NCBI RefSeq assembly: GCF_003672135.1
Contig: NC_039515.1
Coordinates: 12,772,001 to 12,836,000 of the forward strand
Direction of reading: 5' to 3'
Source: Ooceraea biroi
Lineage: Eukaryota > Arthropoda > Insecta > Hymenoptera > Formicidae
DNA: 64,000 nucleotides
In this document: piece by piece, positions 11,220 through 23,800 of the stretch
Layout: each line of letters starts with the position of its first letter
Numbering within the stretch: the first letter of the stretch is position 1
Notes under the pieces: model-generated
The model's database searches: none
What the model saw: only the letters and a program-made list of their open reading frames with translations
What the model was told of the DNA's origin: nothing
Position numbers and translations under genes: made by a program

Positions 11220-13568
11220 GTTCATGGTGTATTAATAAACTTTTGCACCCGATACCTCTTGGCCAAATTTATAAAGCTGCTCCAAAAAGAGAATAGATGA
11301 AAATAGAGAAAAATGATTCTGAAATATATTTAACAGTAACTTAACAACGATTTATAGTATAGTAGATAAGGGCTAATAACTATGGCGAGAATAGTATTAG
11401 TTCCCCAAAATTGGCAGTGATTGCGCAGCAGTATAAAGAGGTTCCGAGCGCAAAACGAAGGTGTACCATATTAATACCAACTCCACAGCTCTGCGATGAA
11501 GATGTACGGCATGAATTAATCTCTCATATAGCACATATTGTCCAATAGTTTTTGACATTTGTAATATTTTTTCATCAAATATGTGTTCTATACGATAGCT
11601 ACGAAAATAAGATAATAGATAATATATAATATTAAAATTGTACCTACTAATGATACATATACAATTCTTTCGGTGATATCTTCAATTTAAGTTAAATAAA
11701 TTCGCTCATTAAATTTATAGGGTGGATTCTGATATTTACCTTGCAATTTTAAAGATGGCGCAATTATGCAGTACATATCCTAGCATCATTCCTGCAACGG
11801 ATGCAATTGCCATAGAGCCAGCATAGACGACTATGAAAATATGTATCAAAATAGCATAGAAATATCTTTGTTGATCAACAAAGTATTCCGCTACAATTGG
11901 TAACCATGACGGTCGTGATTCATTCAGTGGTATAATTATATCAAGTAGAGATGGCACAGAACATAATACGATTATTCCCAGGCTTATAGAAAGAGCTAAA
12001 ACTGACGCATGCCCCACTCATGATAAATTTCAATACATGTATGGAATAGGAAGAAGTAAAAATATGTTATAAAGTAACATTTATCATGTAAAAAAGATTT
12101 CTTAAGTGTAAATGTTTGGAGGTTTTCCAAATAATAGTACGTGATATGTGTTTTGAATTTCAGTAAAGGGAAATATTAGAAACATAAAAGTTAAGTTCAG
12201 TATTGGAGAAATTTTTCTACGATTATACAAGACTATTTGTGCGCACCACTTTAGATTACCATTAATATACATTTCAAATATTAAAATAAAATTTCTCGCT
12301 TCTTTCTCTATAGGAAATTTTAATTGACTATCTGAATACAAATTTTAATCACAATAATCGCATAATATCCAGAAAAATAATATTTTCATATATAAATAAA
12401 TTATAATAGTGTGCTGATGTGCGATTTCAATTCTTACGTGTAAAAAGGATCGTATGGAATCTTGTCCGGTCTGCATACTTTTGTATTATGTCAAATTCTT
12501 TCTGATTTTGTAACATATTCCAATCGTAACGAAGTCTACTGAAGATGTACTTGAACTGCGACCAGAAATAAACATAATCGTTTTTTGTTGTAATTTCTTT
12601 TTTTAATGACATATATGTTTTATAAAGAATTTGTCAGTCGTTACTATCATGCATTAATTTTCGGTAAGGTAATCTGGTAATACATCATAGAGTTTTGTAC
12701 ATGTTTTGTAAACATAACAAATGAACAGATTTCAATAAAACATGTATGTGTGTGAACACAAAATTTTGATTATGTTATAAGATATGCAAATACGTACGCT
12801 ATCAGTGAGTAGCACTCCTACATTGTATTGTACAATAAAAAAAATAGTAATAAAAAGAAACATGAGTACTTTCATGACAAGTTCGGCACTGCAGTTTTTC
12901 AACAGAAACACGTTCAGCTGAACAAAATAGCTTCTTTAAATGACTTTAATTTAAAAAATTATGATATGTAGTGTAAGGAATGCAGATTTTTCATTTGATT
13001 GATCTTAATATAAAATCATGTTGTTAAATGTATGATTGTGAGCAATTTGTGAAAAGTTTTTATCGATTCTCCCTCACGCACAAATTGTTTGCTGATACAT
13101 ATATGTATGTTATTAAAAATTATGGTATGTTTTTTTAACAGTTTTATCTAAAAATAACTCTGTTATAAATAACAGTGATTAAAAGTTGTCGAACAGTACT
13201 TACAATACGCACGATTTTAACACTATGTCAACCAGATCAAACCTGTATTCCTCACATTATGTGCATAATTATTGAAAAATGTATTAATTTATCTGAAATA
13301 TATTCTTGTTATGCTATATGCACTCTTCTGTATTACAAATGAGTATTAATACTTAATGAAGATTTGGAAGAATAAATTTTCCTAACTATATATAATAAAA
13401 TACATTAAATGAGAAATCGATTTGTACTTGACATAATAAGAACGATATGAATGTTGCTTCAAAACAAATAATTTGTATCTTCTTCAAGAATGAGGTGTCA
13501 TAAGGCCACAAGCCGAGCCATAACAGAAGAATTCTATTTAGTTTATAGTAGTGTTCTACAAAATTCAT
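9509..13568 (-). CDS. Odorant receptor OR-B, complete, 9 exons, 392 aa
   Basis: Orco-dependent odorant receptor. Exons on the minus strand: 13568-13428, 12917-12798, 12555-12438, 12001-11740, 11598-11482, 11162-11072, 10946-10801, 9826-9694, 9559-9509; total 1179 bp, one open frame. Exon 1 reads MNFVEHYYKLNRILLLWLG then LWPYDTS, and ends with CAA before GTACAA instead of the usual CAG|GTAC. Exon 4 carries LDIIIPLNESRP and EYFVDQQRYFY, exon 5 YRIEHIFDEK, exon 7 NYVGQDIINIS, exon 8 WYAAPLWLQKLI and EGFAK, and the last exon LMSMSMSYVMFLRSTR then TGA. Exon 5 has KTIGQYVL where relatives have KDIREHIL. Intron 7 holds a decayed DDE transposon and intron 5 an (ATT)n run. Frame and splice sites look functional. 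Confidence 0.92.
9845..10606 (-). mobile_element. Decayed DDE transposon in OR-B intron 7
   Basis: An element of about 760 bp bounded by degenerate inverted repeats; the right end reads (on the minus strand) agggtgtttcaggagggaag. A minus-strand stretch at about 10243-10115 translates as WPPRSPDLTRL then MRILKSEVYKRLDTREELLA. WPPRSPDLTPLDFFLW is the third-aspartate region of a DDE transposase family common in ants, so this is its eroded C-terminus. No upstream domains are left. The same remnant occurs at the same place in OR-C, so it was inserted before OR-B and OR-C separated. Confidence 0.65.
11184..11219. repeat. (ATT)n microsatellite in OR-B intron 5
   Basis: About twelve consecutive ATT units lie just outside the acceptor of exon 6 of OR-B. 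The related introns of OR-A and OR-C carry only two or three units at this place, so the expansion is specific to OR-B. On the minus strand it makes a leucine-like run (11118-11300) that is not a gene. Confidence 0.9.
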
Positions 13569-13930
13569 TTTTAGCCAAAGATAGAATACGAGAAGTTATA
13601 GCATAGATGTAGTTTTCCTTTCTACATATCGATAGTAAATACATGGTAGACTGTAAAATTCACAGCAAAGCTTTTACAACAGAAAATACTGGGCATATTA
13701 TGAAGCATTGCTTAAAGTATGAAGCATTACACAAATTATGATCCATTACATAAATTATGAAGCAGTAAGAAGTAAGGCACAAATATTTGAATAAAAAATG
13801 TGTTCTGCCTTTCCTTTTCTTCTAACTTAGTAATGTAATAAAAGTAAATTGTGATAGATCTATAGATAATGTCGACAATCATAAAAATTGCTAAGTTAGC
13901 GACAGTAGGGCGTGAATTGTTTTCAATTAT

Positions 13931-14016
13931 AAATCGATAACTTCTTATATATCCATACACGTGGACGTTAGTGTAAAGAATTTTCGCGGCTGACTTTCAT
14001 TCCGACGTGAGACGTG
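13931..14016 (-). promoter_or_regulatory. Conserved upstream block of OR-B
   Basis: It contains aaatcgataacttctt, ttttcgcggctgactttcat and a gagacgtga-like end, 363-448 bp upstream of the OR-B start codon. The spacing matches the copies at the other ORs. The middle of the block is a little shorter here (ggacgttagtgtaaagaa). Confidence 0.45.
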
Positions 14017-14524
14017 AATAGGAAACATTATAAAACATTTAAAATGTCTACGTACAGTTAAGAAAGCGGATGTGTTTTGTGTATAGTACGAAGATCAACA
14101 AGTGTAAGAATGTTGAAAATGCAACGTACGAGATGTGCGTGTGTTTAGTTGTAGAAAAAAAAAATAGATATTAAATATCAATTAAATTTCAAATATGCAA
14201 AATGTAGCAATTAGAATATTAATTGGATGGTATGTTAATGATTACATTAATAAAGGAAGAACACCAAAATAATGTTATAAGATATACGGTTGGAATATTT
14301 TCTCAAATGTATATTATTCTATAAGAGTGAATAAAACGTCTTATAAACATATATTAATGCAGCTTTACCATTTAAATGTCATTTGTTTTTAGTTTAACGT
14401 ACATAATAAAGTATATGAGATAGAATACCGCCATACTAGCTATCTAAGAAAGAAAAATTCCTAATATTACATTGAAGCTCATAATGCAGACTTTGTAGAT
14501 ATAACAATAAAGTCATAAATTTAA

Positions 14525-14935
14525 CAGTTATTTTAAGTCGCTGTTTGAATCATGTTCAACATGAACGGTTATGTTCAACATGGCTATCGATCCAAGTAAA
14601 ATCATCCAACGGTGCTATAATTACATTTCTGTTGCACAACACATAAGCTTTTACTGTTCCTTATATTATAAATAGATGAAGTTTTCACATTTGCACCTGC
14701 CCTGTATGGTATATCATCATATTTATACACTTATGCATAAAAATATCAATCTTTATTCTTAATAGAAGTGAGGTATATAATGATTTTATTTTTGTATATC
14801 CAATTATCTCATATTTGGACAAGTCCAAGTATATAATTATATCTGCGTTCGATGCATAATACATATTATGAATTAGACATAAAAACTTACACTTTTTCGA
14901 GTACAAAAATACTACGGTCCATTGCATTGCACAGT
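14525..14935 (-). pseudogene. Exon-like relic pair downstream of OR-C
   Basis: This is the counterpart of the unit near 8815-9225. The upstream piece starts at an ATG near 14927, reads MQWTVVFLYSKK and ends at 14891 with GTGTAAGT-type donor sequence. The second piece, after a gcag near 14697, has the frame KAYVLCNRNVIIAPLDDF then TWIDSHVEHN, but a stop precedes it and another follows. It is less open than the OR-G copy. Probably a decayed exon set; identity unknown. Confidence 0.35.
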
Positions 14936-15226
14936 ACTAATTACCAGTACCAGAATATTTCCACTAATATTGTATTCTTGCACGTGTCTACGCTGAAGAA
15001 TAATCATGTATGAATGAATACTACACATTATACTACACATACTAAAACAATTTTCTTGATTGATATAAGTAATAAATTTGTGGTATGTCCATTTGCCAAA
15101 GTTATTTTATTAATATATATGCAACAGAGTACATTTACTATATATTCAACCTATTTCCTATTTATAAGCCAACTTCGGACAAATGATGATTATAAATATG
15201 ATGAGTATTCATTTTTCTTATTGAGT

Positions 15227-18200
15227 TCACGTAGAACGCAGAAACATAACATAGGACATCGACATGCTCATGAGCTGTAATAAATATTCTATTTTTCATA
15301 TCAAATAATAGAAAATCCATATAGATAATATGCAAATATTAGTATACATATACATTAGTATACATGTATTAAATGATAATATATGAAATTTTAACATAAT
15401 GCGTTTACCTTGGCAAAACCTTCTAACGATGCATCAAAAATCCCTCCAGCTGTAAAAGTACTCTTGATGCTGCTTCTCTGCATTATAAACAATATCAATT
15501 TTTGTAACCACAGTGGTGCGGTGTACCATTCGGTATTATATCTGTTAATATGTACAGAGATATACAGAACGTTTCAAAAGGAAAAATCAATATTCTGGAG
15601 GGTGTAAAGACAGATCATTGTAAGCAAAAAATGCATATAAACATGTTCTCTATCCCGAGTGGTTTTCGAGATAGTGGCAGTTGAAGAATTCCTGTTGTAA
15701 ATGATAAATGTCCGACAGTTTACAACAAATGTTCAAAAAGTCCACCTTCAACTTCAATGCATTTTTGTACTCTCATGAGAACATGTCGTATTGCGTGTCA
15801 GAGACCATCTGGCATTCCTTTGTGCGGGCAATAGCGTCCAGTATGCGCGCTAGCAGTTCCTTAGATCTATCCACCTTTCTGCTGTACACTTCAACCATTC
15901 TCATAAGGAAAAATCCAATGAGTCTGATGAGGTCTGGCAATATTGGAGGCCAGGTAATGAGTCACAATCCATCACAATCAAGCCACCGATTAGATATAGA
16001 ATAAATGCAATCAAGATGATTCTTCATACATTTAGTAGAATAGAAAGGGGCCCCGTCATACCGAATCTACATAACTCGCCGTGTGGCTAAAGGAACCAGA
16101 TTCGCTAGTTGTTTAACTAATGTGTGTTGCAAAAAGGGAAGGTAACTCTGTCCTGTCATTCGGTGGTCGAAAATAATGGGACGATAGTAATATCACAAGA
16201 AATGTACAATGTCATGTCTCTATCTGGGGAACCATTCGGGATAGGAGACATGTTTATATGAATATTAATTACTTTTTGCTTACAGTGACTCTCCTTTCAC
16301 TCTCCCAGAATATTGACTTTCCTCCTGTAACACCCTTATATGTAACCATAATTAATGTAATTTGAATTATCAACCAAGTGTCTCAATTGTTTATCAAATT
16401 CTGAGCATTCGAATTAATAGTGGGATAAAAAATTATATATTCTTAAATATTCATGTATGTAATCATCGTAATAGTACAGTTGCAGTGTCATTGCTCGGAA
16501 ACTGTATTTAATACATACGTTGTTCGAAAAACATTTGTGCTGAGGTCTATGATATCTTGTCCAATGTAATTTCCCAAAAATACGTAATACAACTGAGAAA
16601 GTATAACACCGCAACAAGCTAATAGTTCTAGTATGTCGTTTAAGGGTGTCAGTACATGAAAGAGCTAGAATGAGCGTTAGGGAGACCTTTTTCACATTTT
16701 AATATTATATTTGTAATAATTTTTAATGTTTTTATATAAATAAAACTGTATTCTTATAGTATTAATTGCAGTAATTGTACTTAGCCGCTTACATGAAAAA
16801 CACTGAAACTCGTAGAAGCTACTCCACATATTAGTAATATGAAATATACTGTCGCCAAACTGTTCGTCAAGATATTGGCCAAACTTTAATAGCAAAATTT
16901 GCAATTATTATTAATTCATTGTGTATTAATAAACTTTTGCATTCGATACCTCTTGAACTTTATAAAGTTGCTCCCAAAAAAGAACAGACGCTATACAGAA
17001 AAATTATTCGATTTATGCGCCCATTTATAGTATTATATATATTATAATAGATGGCTAGTAATATGTATATGGCGAGAAAAGGTCCTCAAAATTGACAGCG
17101 ATTGCAAAGCATTATGAAGAGGTTCCGAGCACAAAACCATTTTGTTGAATTTGTACTATATTAATACCAACTCCACAGCTCTGCGATGAAGATGTACTGC
17201 ATGAATTAATCTCTCATATAGTACATATTCTCTAACATGTTTTGACATTTGTAATATTTTTTCATCAAATATGTGTTCTATTCGATAGCTACGAAGGTAA
17301 AATAATAGATAATATTAAAAATGAGCCGACTAATAGTATGTGACATATGTATATACATCTTTCGATTATATATTCAATTTAACTTAAATAAATTCGCTCA
17401 CACACACATTCGATTTAATGGGTATATTCTGATATTTACATTGCAATTTTAAAGATGGCGCAATTATGCATTACATATCCTAGAATCATTCCTCCACTGG
17501 CTACAAGTACCATACAGCCAGCATATAAGACTATGAAAATATGTATCACAATAACATAGAAATATCTTTCTTGGTCAACAAAGTATTCCGCTACAATTGG
17601 TAACCATGACGGTCGTGATTCATTTAGTGGTATAATTATATCAAGTATAGATGGCACAGAACATAATACGACTATTCCCAGGCACACAGAGGTAGCTAAA
17701 ACTAAAGCATGTTCCATTCATGATAAATAGCAGTATGGACATATCAGAAATTGGAAGAAGTATATGGTATAAATTTAAAACGTAAAAAATTTCTTAAATG
17801 TAAATATTTAAAAGTTTTTTAAATATTACGTGGTATATGTGTTTTAAATTTCATTAAAGAGGAATATTAAAAATATGGATGTTAAATTTATCGGAGAAAG
17901 TTTTCTACGCTTATTCAAACCTATTTATATGGGCACCATGTTAGATTATCATTAATATACATTTCAAATGGTAAAATACAATTTCTCGCTTCTTTCTCTG
18001 TCGGACATTTTAATTGAGTGTCTGAATACAAATTTTATTCATAATAATCACATAATAAAAATAATATGTTAACAAATAACTGAATTGTAATAGTGTGTTG
18101 ATGTGTGATTTCAATTCTTACGTGTAAAAAGGGTCGTATGGAATCTTGTCCTGTCTGCATACTTTTGTATGATGTCGAATTCCGTCTGATTTTTCAACAT

Positions 18201-19315
18201 TTTCCAATCGTAACGAAGCCTACTGAAGATGTACTTGAACTGCGACCAGAAATAAACATAATTGTGTTTTTATATAGATAATTGTTTTTTGTTGTAATTT
18301 CTTTTTTTAATGGCATATATGTTTAATAACTTATTTGTCATACGTTACTATCATGCATTAATGCATCTTCGGTAAATTAATATATCACATAGTCTTGTAC
18401 ATGTTTTGTACATATAGTCTTGTACATGGTTTGTAAACATAACAACAAATGAACAGATTTCAATAAAAAATATATGCGTGTGAACACAAAATTTTGATTA
18501 CGTTATAAGATATGCAAATACGTACGGTATCAGTGAGTAGCACTCCTGCATTGTATTGTACAGTAAAAAAAAGAGTAATAAAAAGAAACATGAGTACTTT
18601 CATGACAAGTTCGGCACTGCAGTTTTTCAACAGAAATACGTTGAGCTGAACAAAATAGCTTCTTTAAATGACTTTAGTTTAAAAAATTATGATATGTAGT
18701 GTAAGGAATGCAGATTTTTCATTTGATTTATACATCTTAATATAAAATCATGTTGTTAACTTATGAGTGCGAGCAATTTGTAAAAAGTTCTTATCGATCC
18801 TTCCTCACTCACAAATTTGGTGCTTTTATATATATGTATGTTGGTAAAAATTGTGATATTTTTTTAAAACAGTTGTATCTAAAAATGACTCTTTTATAAA
18901 TAACAGTGATTGCAATTTGTTAAACATTACTTATGCTTTTAACAATATGTCAACCTGATCAAACCTGTATTCCTCACATTACGTGCATAATTATTGAAAA
19001 ATGTAGTAATTTATCTGAAACATTTTTTTTATTATGTTATGTACATTTTTCTGTATTAGAAATGATTATTAATACTTAATAAAGATTTGGAAGAATACAT
19101 TTTCGTAACTATATATAATAAAATACATTAAATGAGAAATCGATTTGTACCTGACATAATAAGAATGACATGAATAATGCTTCAAAAAAAATAATTTGGA
19201 TCTTCTTCAAGAATGAAGTATCGTAAGGCCACAAGCCGACACATACTAAAAGAATTCTGTTTAGTTTATAATAATGTTCTGTGTAGTTATAGTAGTGTTC
19301 TCCTACAAAATCCAT
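15227..19315 (-). CDS. Odorant receptor OR-C, complete, 9 exons, 399 aa
   Basis: Orco-dependent odorant receptor. Exons on the minus strand: 19315-19151, 18645-18526, 18239-18122, 17701-17440, 17288-17172, 16883-16793, 16664-16519, 15541-15409, 15274-15227; total 1200 bp, one open frame. Exon 1 is 165 bp instead of 141-144 because of an in-frame duplication at the N-terminus (GEHYYNYTEHYYKLNR), which adds about seven residues before the usual YKLNR. Exon 4 shows LDIIIPLNESRP and EYFVDQERYFY; its last codon is changed (GCAAT|GTAAAT), giving I instead of R or S before YRIEH. Exon 7 has NYIGQDIIDLS, exon 8 WYTAPLWLQKLI and EGFAK, exon 9 LMSMSMSYVMFLRST then TGA. Intron 7 carries the same transposon remnant as OR-B, which marks the two as close relatives. 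Confidence 0.92.
15557..16338 (-). mobile_element. Decayed DDE transposon in OR-C intron 7
   Basis: Orthologous to the element at 9845-10606. The minus strand at about 15970-15830 gives WPPILPDLIRLIGFFLMR then VEVYSRKVDRSKELLA, a mutated third-aspartate region of a DDE transposase. The inverted termini (left aacgtttcaaaaggaaaaat, right gggtgttacaggagg on the minus strand) are diverged. It is not autonomous. Confidence 0.6.
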
Positions 19316-19646
19316 TTTTAGTCAAGGATACAATACGTATGCCAGAATTGATAGCGTAGATGTTTCCCTTTCTACATATCGATGTTAAATAAATGGTAGA
19401 CTGTAAAAATCACAGTGAAGCTTTTACAACAAAAAAAACTGGTGAAATTATAAACCATTACATAAATTATGGGACATTAAGAAGTAAGTTGCAAGTATTC
19501 GAATAAAACAGTTTTTCCTGCCTTTCCTTTTCTTCTAACTTTATAATCTAATAAGAGTAAATTGTAATAATGGATCTATGGATAATATCGACAATCATAA
19601 AAATTGGTAATATAGCGACAGTATTGCGCGATTAGTTTTGCATTAT

Positions 19647-19737
19647 AAATCGATAACTTCTTATGTACCTCTATGTGTGGACGTTAGTGTAAAGACGAAT
19701 TTTCGCGGCTGACTTTCATTCCGACGCGAGACGTGAC
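19647..19737 (-). promoter_or_regulatory. Conserved upstream block of OR-C
   Basis: This is a full copy of the block, with aaatcgataacttctt, acgttagtgtaaagacgaat, tttcgcggctgactttcatt and ccgacgcgagacgtga, 332-422 bp upstream of the ATG. It is nearly identical to the OR-D copy. Confidence 0.45.
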
Positions 19738-20269
19738 TACGGGTACACATTATAATAAAACATATTTAAAATGTCTACGTACAGTTAAGAAATAGGATAT
19801 GTGTTTTGTGTATAGTGCGAAGATCAAAAAGTGTAAGAATGTTAAAAATGCAACGTACGAAAGTACGTATTGTTAGTTGTAAGAAAAGGAACTAGATATT
19901 AAATATTAAATATTAAATTTCAAACATACAAAATGTAGCAATTAGAACGACAACGGGCTGGTGTGTTAATGATAAAATTTGAGAAAGGAAAAACCAGAAT
20001 AATGTTATAAAACATTCGGTTGGAATATTTCCTCAAATATATATTTTTCTTTAAGAGTAAATGAATTGTCTCATAAACAGATATTAATACTTTAGCATTT
20101 ATAGTCAAATTTGTCATTTGTTTCGATTTTAAGGCCCAGAATAAATTATAGTCTAATTGGATACCATCATTTAGCTATATATAAAAAAATTGCTAATATG
20201 CTATTAAAGCTCTTAGTGCAGACTTAATAACAATAAATTTAATATTTATTTAATTAGCTGGTTAACTCA

Positions 20270-20620
20270 TATTCAACATGGACTATCAGCATTTAATGAT
20301 GCCATAATTAAACATCCAATACTCCAATCCTAACTTAAGTTCTCTGTTCTGTATAGCATAAAGAAAAGTTTTGAAATTTGCGTGAACGTATATCATACTA
20401 CCGTATCATATTATATCTACACAATTATATATAAAAATACCCACCTTTATTCTTAAAAAAAGTAAAATACATTTTAGTTAAAAAGTGAAATACATAATGA
20501 TGTTTTCTAAATATATGGTAAAATATATCTGCGTACAATATATAATATATATTATGAATTATACATAAAAACTTATGTTTCCTCGAGTACAAGAATTTAG
20601 TACTTTGCATATTACCAACT
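20270..20620 (-). pseudogene. Degenerate exon-like relic downstream of OR-D
   Basis: Remains of the spacer exon-like pair. An ATG-led piece reads MQSTKFLYSRKH, but its donor is CATAAG instead of GTAAG. A short part of the second piece survives near 20270-20370 (words ggactatcagcatttaatgatgccataatt). The loss of the splice donor suggests decay rather than a working gene. Confidence 0.3.
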
Positions 20621-20888
20621 ACTAGAATATTAACACAAATGTTAGAAAAGTTGTATACTTGCACATGTTTACATCGTAGTATGAATGTACAATACGTTAT
20701 AAAAAGTTTTTCGATTAGTTATAATTATTACATTTGTGATATATTCATTCAAGTCAATTTTATTTTATCAGTATATACGCAACAGAATACATATACTATA
20801 CATATACTACTGAACACGTTTTATATTTATAAGTCAAATTCGAGCTAATTATGATAATAAATCCTCTCAAGCATTCTTTTTATTGAAT

Positions 20889-23800
20889 TCACGTAGAACG
20901 CAGAAACATAACATATGACATCGACATGCTCAGGAGCTATAATAAATATCTCTTTTTTCATGTCAGAAAATACATTAAATGATATTAAATGATGAAAATA
21001 TATGAAATGTTAGCGCAATGCGTTTAATACCTTGGCAAAACCTTCTAACGATGCATCAAATACCCCTGCAGTTGTAAAAGTACTCTTGATGCTGCTTCTC
21101 TGCATTATAAACAATATCAATTTTTGTAACCACAGTGGTGCTGCGTACCATTCGGTATTATATCTGTTAATATATACACAGATATATGTATGTATATGAC
21201 AGATATAACAATTAATGTAAATGTAGTTAGAATTATCAATTACATTTCTTAATTGTTTATCAAATTCAGAGTATGTGAATTAATAGTGAAATAGAAAAGT
21301 GTGTATACTTATTCATGTATGTAACCTGTAATAATGCAAGTGCAGTAGTGTAAATGTAGTTCGGAAATTTTATTCAATATTTACGTTGTTTGAAATAGAT
21401 TTACGCTGATATCAATGATATTTTGTCCCATATAATTTGCAATAAATATATAATAGAATTGAAAAACTATAATGGCGCTACTCGTTATTATTTCTATTAC
21501 GTCATTTAAAGCTTCCAACACATAGAAGAACTAGAATGAGGGTTAGTGAGATTATGTCTTTCTTATATTTTAATATTTATAGTTGTAATAATCTTAACGT
21601 TTTTATATAAGTAATGCTGTATTATTTGTTATGTAATTCTTCTAACATTAATTCCACTTACATGAAAAACACTGAAAGTCGTAGAACCTATCCCAATTAT
21701 TAAAAATATCATATAAAAGTTTGCATAACTGTTTGTCATGATATTAGCCATACTTCAACAGAAAAATCAGTAAAACAGTAAACATATATATTATCAATTG
21801 ATTTTTCATTAATATATAAACCTTAACACTCACAATCGTTTGCGAATTTTTGGAAAGAAGAATTTTAGATTTGCTCAAAAAAAAGAAAAAAACAGAAGCC
21901 CCACAATTGTTTTGAAATATTTTTAATATCAACTTAATAAGAATTAAGAATGCTCGTTTACAGTAGATATAAACTAATAACATATCGCGAGAACAGTTTT
22001 TAGTTCATCAAAATTGGAGAGATTGCAGAACAATATGGAAAAAGAATCCGAACGCAAAAATCGAAGTTATACCAACTCCGTAGCTCTTCGATGAAGATAT
22101 ACTGCATGAACTAATCTCTCATATAGTATATGTTCCCTAATATCTTTTGACATTTCTAATATTTTTTCGTCAAACATATGTTCTAGTCGATAGCTACAAA
22201 AGTAAGATAACAGATAATATTGAAATTATACCTACTAATGCCACACATATATATTTATTTAAGTTAAATAAATTCGCTCATTTGGTTTAAAGAGTGTAAC
22301 CGGATACCTGACAATTTCAAAGATGGCGCAATTATGCATTACATATGCTATAAGCAGTGCTATAATGGCCACTAGTGTCATAAGGCAAACATAGCTGACT
22401 ATGAATATATGTATCATGATAGGATAGAAATATCTTGTTTGGTCAACAAAGTATTCTGCTACAATTGGTAATCGTAACGATCGTGATACATTCATTGGTA
22501 TAATTACATCAAGTATAGGTGATACAAAAGATAATGAGAGTACTCCCAGGCATCCAGAAGTACCTAAGACTGAAATATACTTCATTCATGATATATTTCA
22601 AATGTTCAGATATGGAATAGGAAGAAATATATGTTACAAATTAACGTTTATCATGTAACAAAGATTTCACCTTTATAAATGGTTAAAGATTTTTTAAATA
22701 TTATGTGATATACATGTTTTAAATTTGATTAAAGAGAAATGGTAGTAAGATGAAAATTAACTTTATCGGAGACATTTTTCTATAATCATTTAAGACTAAG
22801 TATGTGTGCACCAATGTAGATTATCGTTATAAAGTTCAACTATTAAAATGAAATTTCTACCTCCTTTCTTTGTAGAAAATTTTTAATCGAATATCTGAAT
22901 ACAAATATTAATCATAATACGCATAAAGATAATATGTTAAAACAGATAACCAAACTGTACTGCTGTGCTGATATATGATTTTAATTCTTACGCGCAAAAC
23001 TAATCGTATAGAACTTTGTCTTATCTGCATACTTTTGTATTATTTCGAATTCCGCCTGATTTTTCAATATCTTCCAATCATAGCGAATTCTATTAAAGAC
23101 ATACTTGAACTGCAGAAATAAACATAATTGTTTTTTTATTATAGTTTCGTTTTTTAATAGGATAGGTAAGTAATAGGTATATTAAATGTTTCATAAATAA
23201 TTTTTTTTTTATGTATTAATGCACCTTCGGTAATTTAATACATTATATGATTTTGTACATAGTTTTGTAAGCATAAAAATAGATTTAAAAATTCCAATAA
23301 AAATTGCTATAAAATTATACAGGTGTTATAAAAAACTTACATTGAGTAAAAACACAATTTTGAGTGCGTTAGAAAATTGCAAACACGTACGGTATGAGTG
23401 AGTAGCAGCCCTGCGTTATAATTTATAATAACACAACTAATAATAAAAAGAAACATGCATATTCTCATGACAAGTACAATACTGCAATTTTTCACGAGAA
23501 GTACATTGAACTGAAAAAATAGTTTTATTGAGTGACTTTATTTTAAAAAATAAGTAGTTACATATAGTTTAGGAAATGCAGGTTTTCCATTTAATTGACC
23601 TTGATACATCTTATTAAAATTTTGATCGTCAACAATTTTTAAAAACTTTTTGTCGAGTCTCCCTCACGCACAAATCCCTTGCTTTTATATACATATATGT
23701 ATGTTATTAAGAGATGGTATTCTTTATAAAAAGCTTTATCTAAAAATGGCTCTTTAATAAATAAAAACAGTGATTAAAATTTGTCGAACATTACTTAGAC

